NCBI GenBank assembly: GCA_017303565.1 | Contig: JAFLCM010000118.1 | Location: 1 to 7,445, forward strand | Reading direction: 5' to 3' | DNA from: Planctomycetota bacterium | GTDB taxonomy: Bacteria; Planctomycetota; Phycisphaerae; Phycisphaerales; UBA1924 | DNA: 7,445 bases | Shown here: one piece after another, positions 5,662 to 7,445 of the stretch | Numbering within the stretch: the first letter of the stretch is position 1 | Layout of the letters: the number at the start of each line of letters is the position of its first letter | The notes under the pieces: generated by a model | What the model saw: only the letters and a program-made list of their open reading frames with translations | Told to the model about the DNA's origin: nothing | Databases searched by the model: none | Translations under genes and position numbers: made by a program

Positions 5662-7262
5662 CACCGCGCGCCCACGAGCGTGTGCTCCGGGGCGGCGGCG
5701 TCGATGACGCCGACGTCCACGCCGTGGTCCTCCGCGAGGCTGCGGGCCGCGGTGACGCCGCTCATCAGGACCATGGGCACGCCCGGTCCGGGGTTCACGC
5801 TGCCGCCGGCGAGGTAGAGGTTCTTCAGGACGGTGGAGCGGTTGCGGGGCTTGAAGCCGCCGATGAGTTTCCCGTGGGAGGCGAGGCCGTAGATCGCGCC
5901 GCCCTCGGCGTTGTACATAGTGTCGATGTCGTCCGGTGTGAGGTGGCCTTCGAAGACGATGCGGTCCTCGATGTCGGGCATGCCGAAGCGCCGGAGTTTC
6001 GACAGGATGACGGGGCGGTACTGGTCGAGAAGTTGCCCGTCGCCGCGATTGCCCCAGCGTTGGCCGGGGCGGAGGTAGGGCGTGTGGATGAGGGCGTACA
6101 GCGCTTCGCCGCCGGCGGGGGCCTGGGCCGGGTCGGTGCGGCTCGGGACGGCGAGGTAGATGGTGGGGTCACGGGCGGGGATGCCCTGGTCGTAGATGTC
6201 GGCGAACTCCTGCTTCGAGTCCTTGCTGAACAGGAAGCAGTGGTGGGCGAGGTGGTCGTACTGGCGGTTCAGGCCGAGGTAGAAGACCACGCCGCTGCAC
6301 GCGGGGGTGTACTTGGAGCGGACGCTCGCGCCTGCGGTCCGGGCCCCGGGGGTGGCGACGAGGGTGCTGAGGGTCCGCTGGACGTCGCAGTTACTGACGA
6401 CGGCGTCGGCGCGGATGGTGCGTCCGTCCTTGAGTTCGACGCCCGCCGCCGCGCCGCGCTCGTCGATGATCCGGGCGACGCGTGCGCCGGTGATGACCTC
6501 CGCGCCGCGCTCACGGAGGAGTCGCTCCAAGCAGCCGGCGACCGAGCGCGTGCCGCCCATGGGGTACCAGCAGCCCAGGTCGGACTGCGCCGCGGCGATC
6601 AGCGTGAGGATGGTGGGGGCGTAGAAGGGCGATGAGCCCACGTACTGCAGGAAGTGCTCGCACACCTGGCGGACGTGCGGCTCGGGGATCATCTTGTGGA
6701 GCGTCGCGCCGACGGTCGAGTGCAGCCGCATGGCGAGCACATCGCCCAGGAGGGACGGATCGGTGGGCGGCTTCCCGCGCATCAGGTCGCCCATGCCGCC
6801 GAGGTCCTTGTAGAAAAAGACCTTCTGCGACAGGCGGAGCATGCGCCTCGAGTAGTTGATGAACTTCTCGTAGGCGGGGCCGACGCCGGTGTTGGGGAAC
6901 TGTCGCTCCAGATCGGCAATCATGGCGCTGACCTCGCGCCGGAGGTTGATGATCGTGCCGTCCTCGAAGAAGCAGCGCCACTGGGGATCAAGGTTGATCA
7001 GGTCGATCTCGCTCTCGGGGGTTCGCCCCGCGCGTCGGAGGATGCCCCGCAGCACATCGGGGATGGTGATGATCGTCGGCCCCATGTCGAAGGTGAAGCC
7101 GCCCGAGCGCATCACGTTCATCTTCCCGCCCAGGTGCGGGTTCTGATCGACGATGGTGACGCGGAAGCCCAGGGTCTGGAGTTCGCACGCGGCGGAAAGC
7201 CCGGCGAGGCCCGCGCCAACGACGACGACGCTGCGGCCATGGTTCTGTGGGGTGGTGGGCAT
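5661..7262 (-). CDS. Carotenoid desaturase/oxidoreductase of the CrtN/CrtI family
   Basis: 533 residues, close to the usual 490-550. The N-terminal FAD-binding Rossmann motif is VVVVGAGLAGLSAACEL (12-28), followed by the acidic end of the second strand (VDQN), GGKMNV (45-50) and FTFDMGPTIITIPDV (56-70). The central YVGSSPFYAPTILTLIAA and YPMGGTRSVAGCLERLL blocks are family hallmarks. The C-terminal FAD signature is YLAGGSVNPGPGVPMVLMSG (483-502). The enzyme should introduce conjugated double bases' worth of unsaturation (successive double bonds) into a squalene, dehydrosqualene or phytoene chain at the membrane. FDMGPTI is closer to what I recall of staphylococcal CrtN than to CrtP, which has FDLGPSI, so desaturation rather than terminal oxidation is favoured, but C30 versus C40 substrate cannot be decided. 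The ATG at 7262 fits the family start; no Shine-Dalgarno sequence precedes it. The stop overlaps the acyltransferase start. Confidence 0.92.
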   Translation of the reverse strand: MPTTPQNHGRSVVVVGAGLAGLSAACELQTLGFRVTIVDQNPHLGGKMNVMRSGGFTFDMGPTIITIPDVLRGILRRAGRTPESEIDLINLDPQWRCFFEDGTIINLRREVSAMIADLERQFPNTGVGPAYEKFINYSRRMLRLSQKVFFYKDLGGMGDLMRGKPPTDPSLLGDVLAMRLHSTVGATLHKMIPEPHVRQVCEHFLQYVGSSPFYAPTILTLIAAAQSDLGCWYPMGGTRSVAGCLERLLRERGAEVITGARVARIIDERGAAAGVELKDGRTIRADAVVSNCDVQRTLSTLVATPGARTAGASVRSKYTPACSGVVFYLGLNRQYDHLAHHCFLFSKDSKQEFADIYDQGIPARDPTIYLAVPSRTDPAQAPAGGEALYALIHTPYLRPGQRWGNRGDGQLLDQYRPVILSKLRRFGMPDIEDRIVFEGHLTPDDIDTMYNAEGGAIYGLASHGKLIGGFKPRNRSTVLKNLYLAGGSVNPGPGVPMVLMSGVTAARSLAEDHGVDVGVIDAAAPEHTLVGAR

Positions 7263-7305
7263 GGGTTGCTGAAGTGAGAGGGAGGGAAGCGTGGAAAAGT
7301 GGGGA

Positions 7306-7445
7306 TCAGGCCTCGACGCGGGGCGCGGGGCTGGCGTTGGAGTGGGTGTTGAGGTTGCTGTCCGGCGTGTGGGCGGGTGACGGTCCGCGCGGCTCGGCGG
7401 GCGGCTGAGCCGGGGATCGAGAGCGGACGGCCCCGTACAAGCGCT
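7306..7445 (-). CDS. C-terminal end of an unidentified upstream gene (partial)
   Basis: On the - strand one frame runs open from the window edge to a TGA at 7308-7306, giving 46 codons. About nine in ten of its third codon positions are G or C, higher than in the competing frames and typical of the real genes here. The visible protein end begins RLYGAVRSRSP and becomes a Pro/Ala/Asn/Thr-rich disordered tail ending PAPRVEA. It lies 43 bases upstream of the desaturase on the same strand and is probably part of the same operon. A pathway enzyme such as a squalene/phytoene synthase would be a natural guess, but nothing visible proves it. Confidence 0.5.
   Translation of the reverse strand, partial: RLYGAVRSRSPAQPPAEPRGPSPAHTPDSNLNTHSNASPAPRVEA

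Noticed and set aside
5682..6635. Long + strand open frame of 317 codons opposite the desaturase
   Set aside because: It is a shadow of the desaturase; composition is Val/Gly/Ala/Asp-rich and has no motif.

Overview
The window is GC-rich, with strong G/C preference at third codon positions. It looks like a Planctomycetota chromosome, most likely from the Phycisphaerae. Three things point there. The first gene encodes a large secreted mosaic protein ending in a dockerin-type double calcium loop flanked by cysteines. Lead genes have no obvious Shine-Dalgarno sequence. The carotenoid genes are arranged like a C30 (squalene or dehydrosqualene derived) pathway of the kind described in planctomycetes. 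The taxonomic call is inference, because there is no rRNA or other marker gene here.

Layout on the + strand: the 3' part of a secreted multidomain protein gene (1-2079), a strong intrinsic terminator (2125-2162), an ECF sigma factor gene (2175-2801) overlapping a zinc-finger anti-sigma gene (2801-3061), a 222-bp gap with a striking G-quadruplex motif just after the anti-sigma stop, and a small TSCPD gene (3284-3640). The TSCPD protein resembles the C-terminal domain of adenosylcobalamin-dependent ribonucleotide reductase (NrdJ) as a free-standing protein.

Layout on the - strand, reading right to left: the 3' end of an unidentified gene (7445-7306), a CrtN/CrtI-type carotenoid desaturase (7262-5661), a PlsC-type acyltransferase (5661-4789) and a family 2 glycosyltransferase (4789-3641). 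The last three overlap stop-to-start and form one translationally coupled unit. Desaturase plus glycosyltransferase plus acyltransferase is the gene logic of staphyloxanthin-type pigments: a desaturated chain is glycosylated and the sugar is then acylated. The product here is probably a membrane glycosyl-carotenoid acyl ester. The synthase, the second oxidase and the aldehyde dehydrogenase expected in such a pathway are not visible and may lie beyond the right edge.

The two strands converge at 3640/3641 with no bases between stop codons. I found no CRISPR array, transposon, tRNA, rRNA or defence system, and no clear new multi-gene system. The most interesting points are the orphan NrdJ C-terminal domain, the G-quadruplex in the gap, the terminator hairpin 12 bases before the sigma-factor start, and the recurring GTGATG overlap at three gene junctions.
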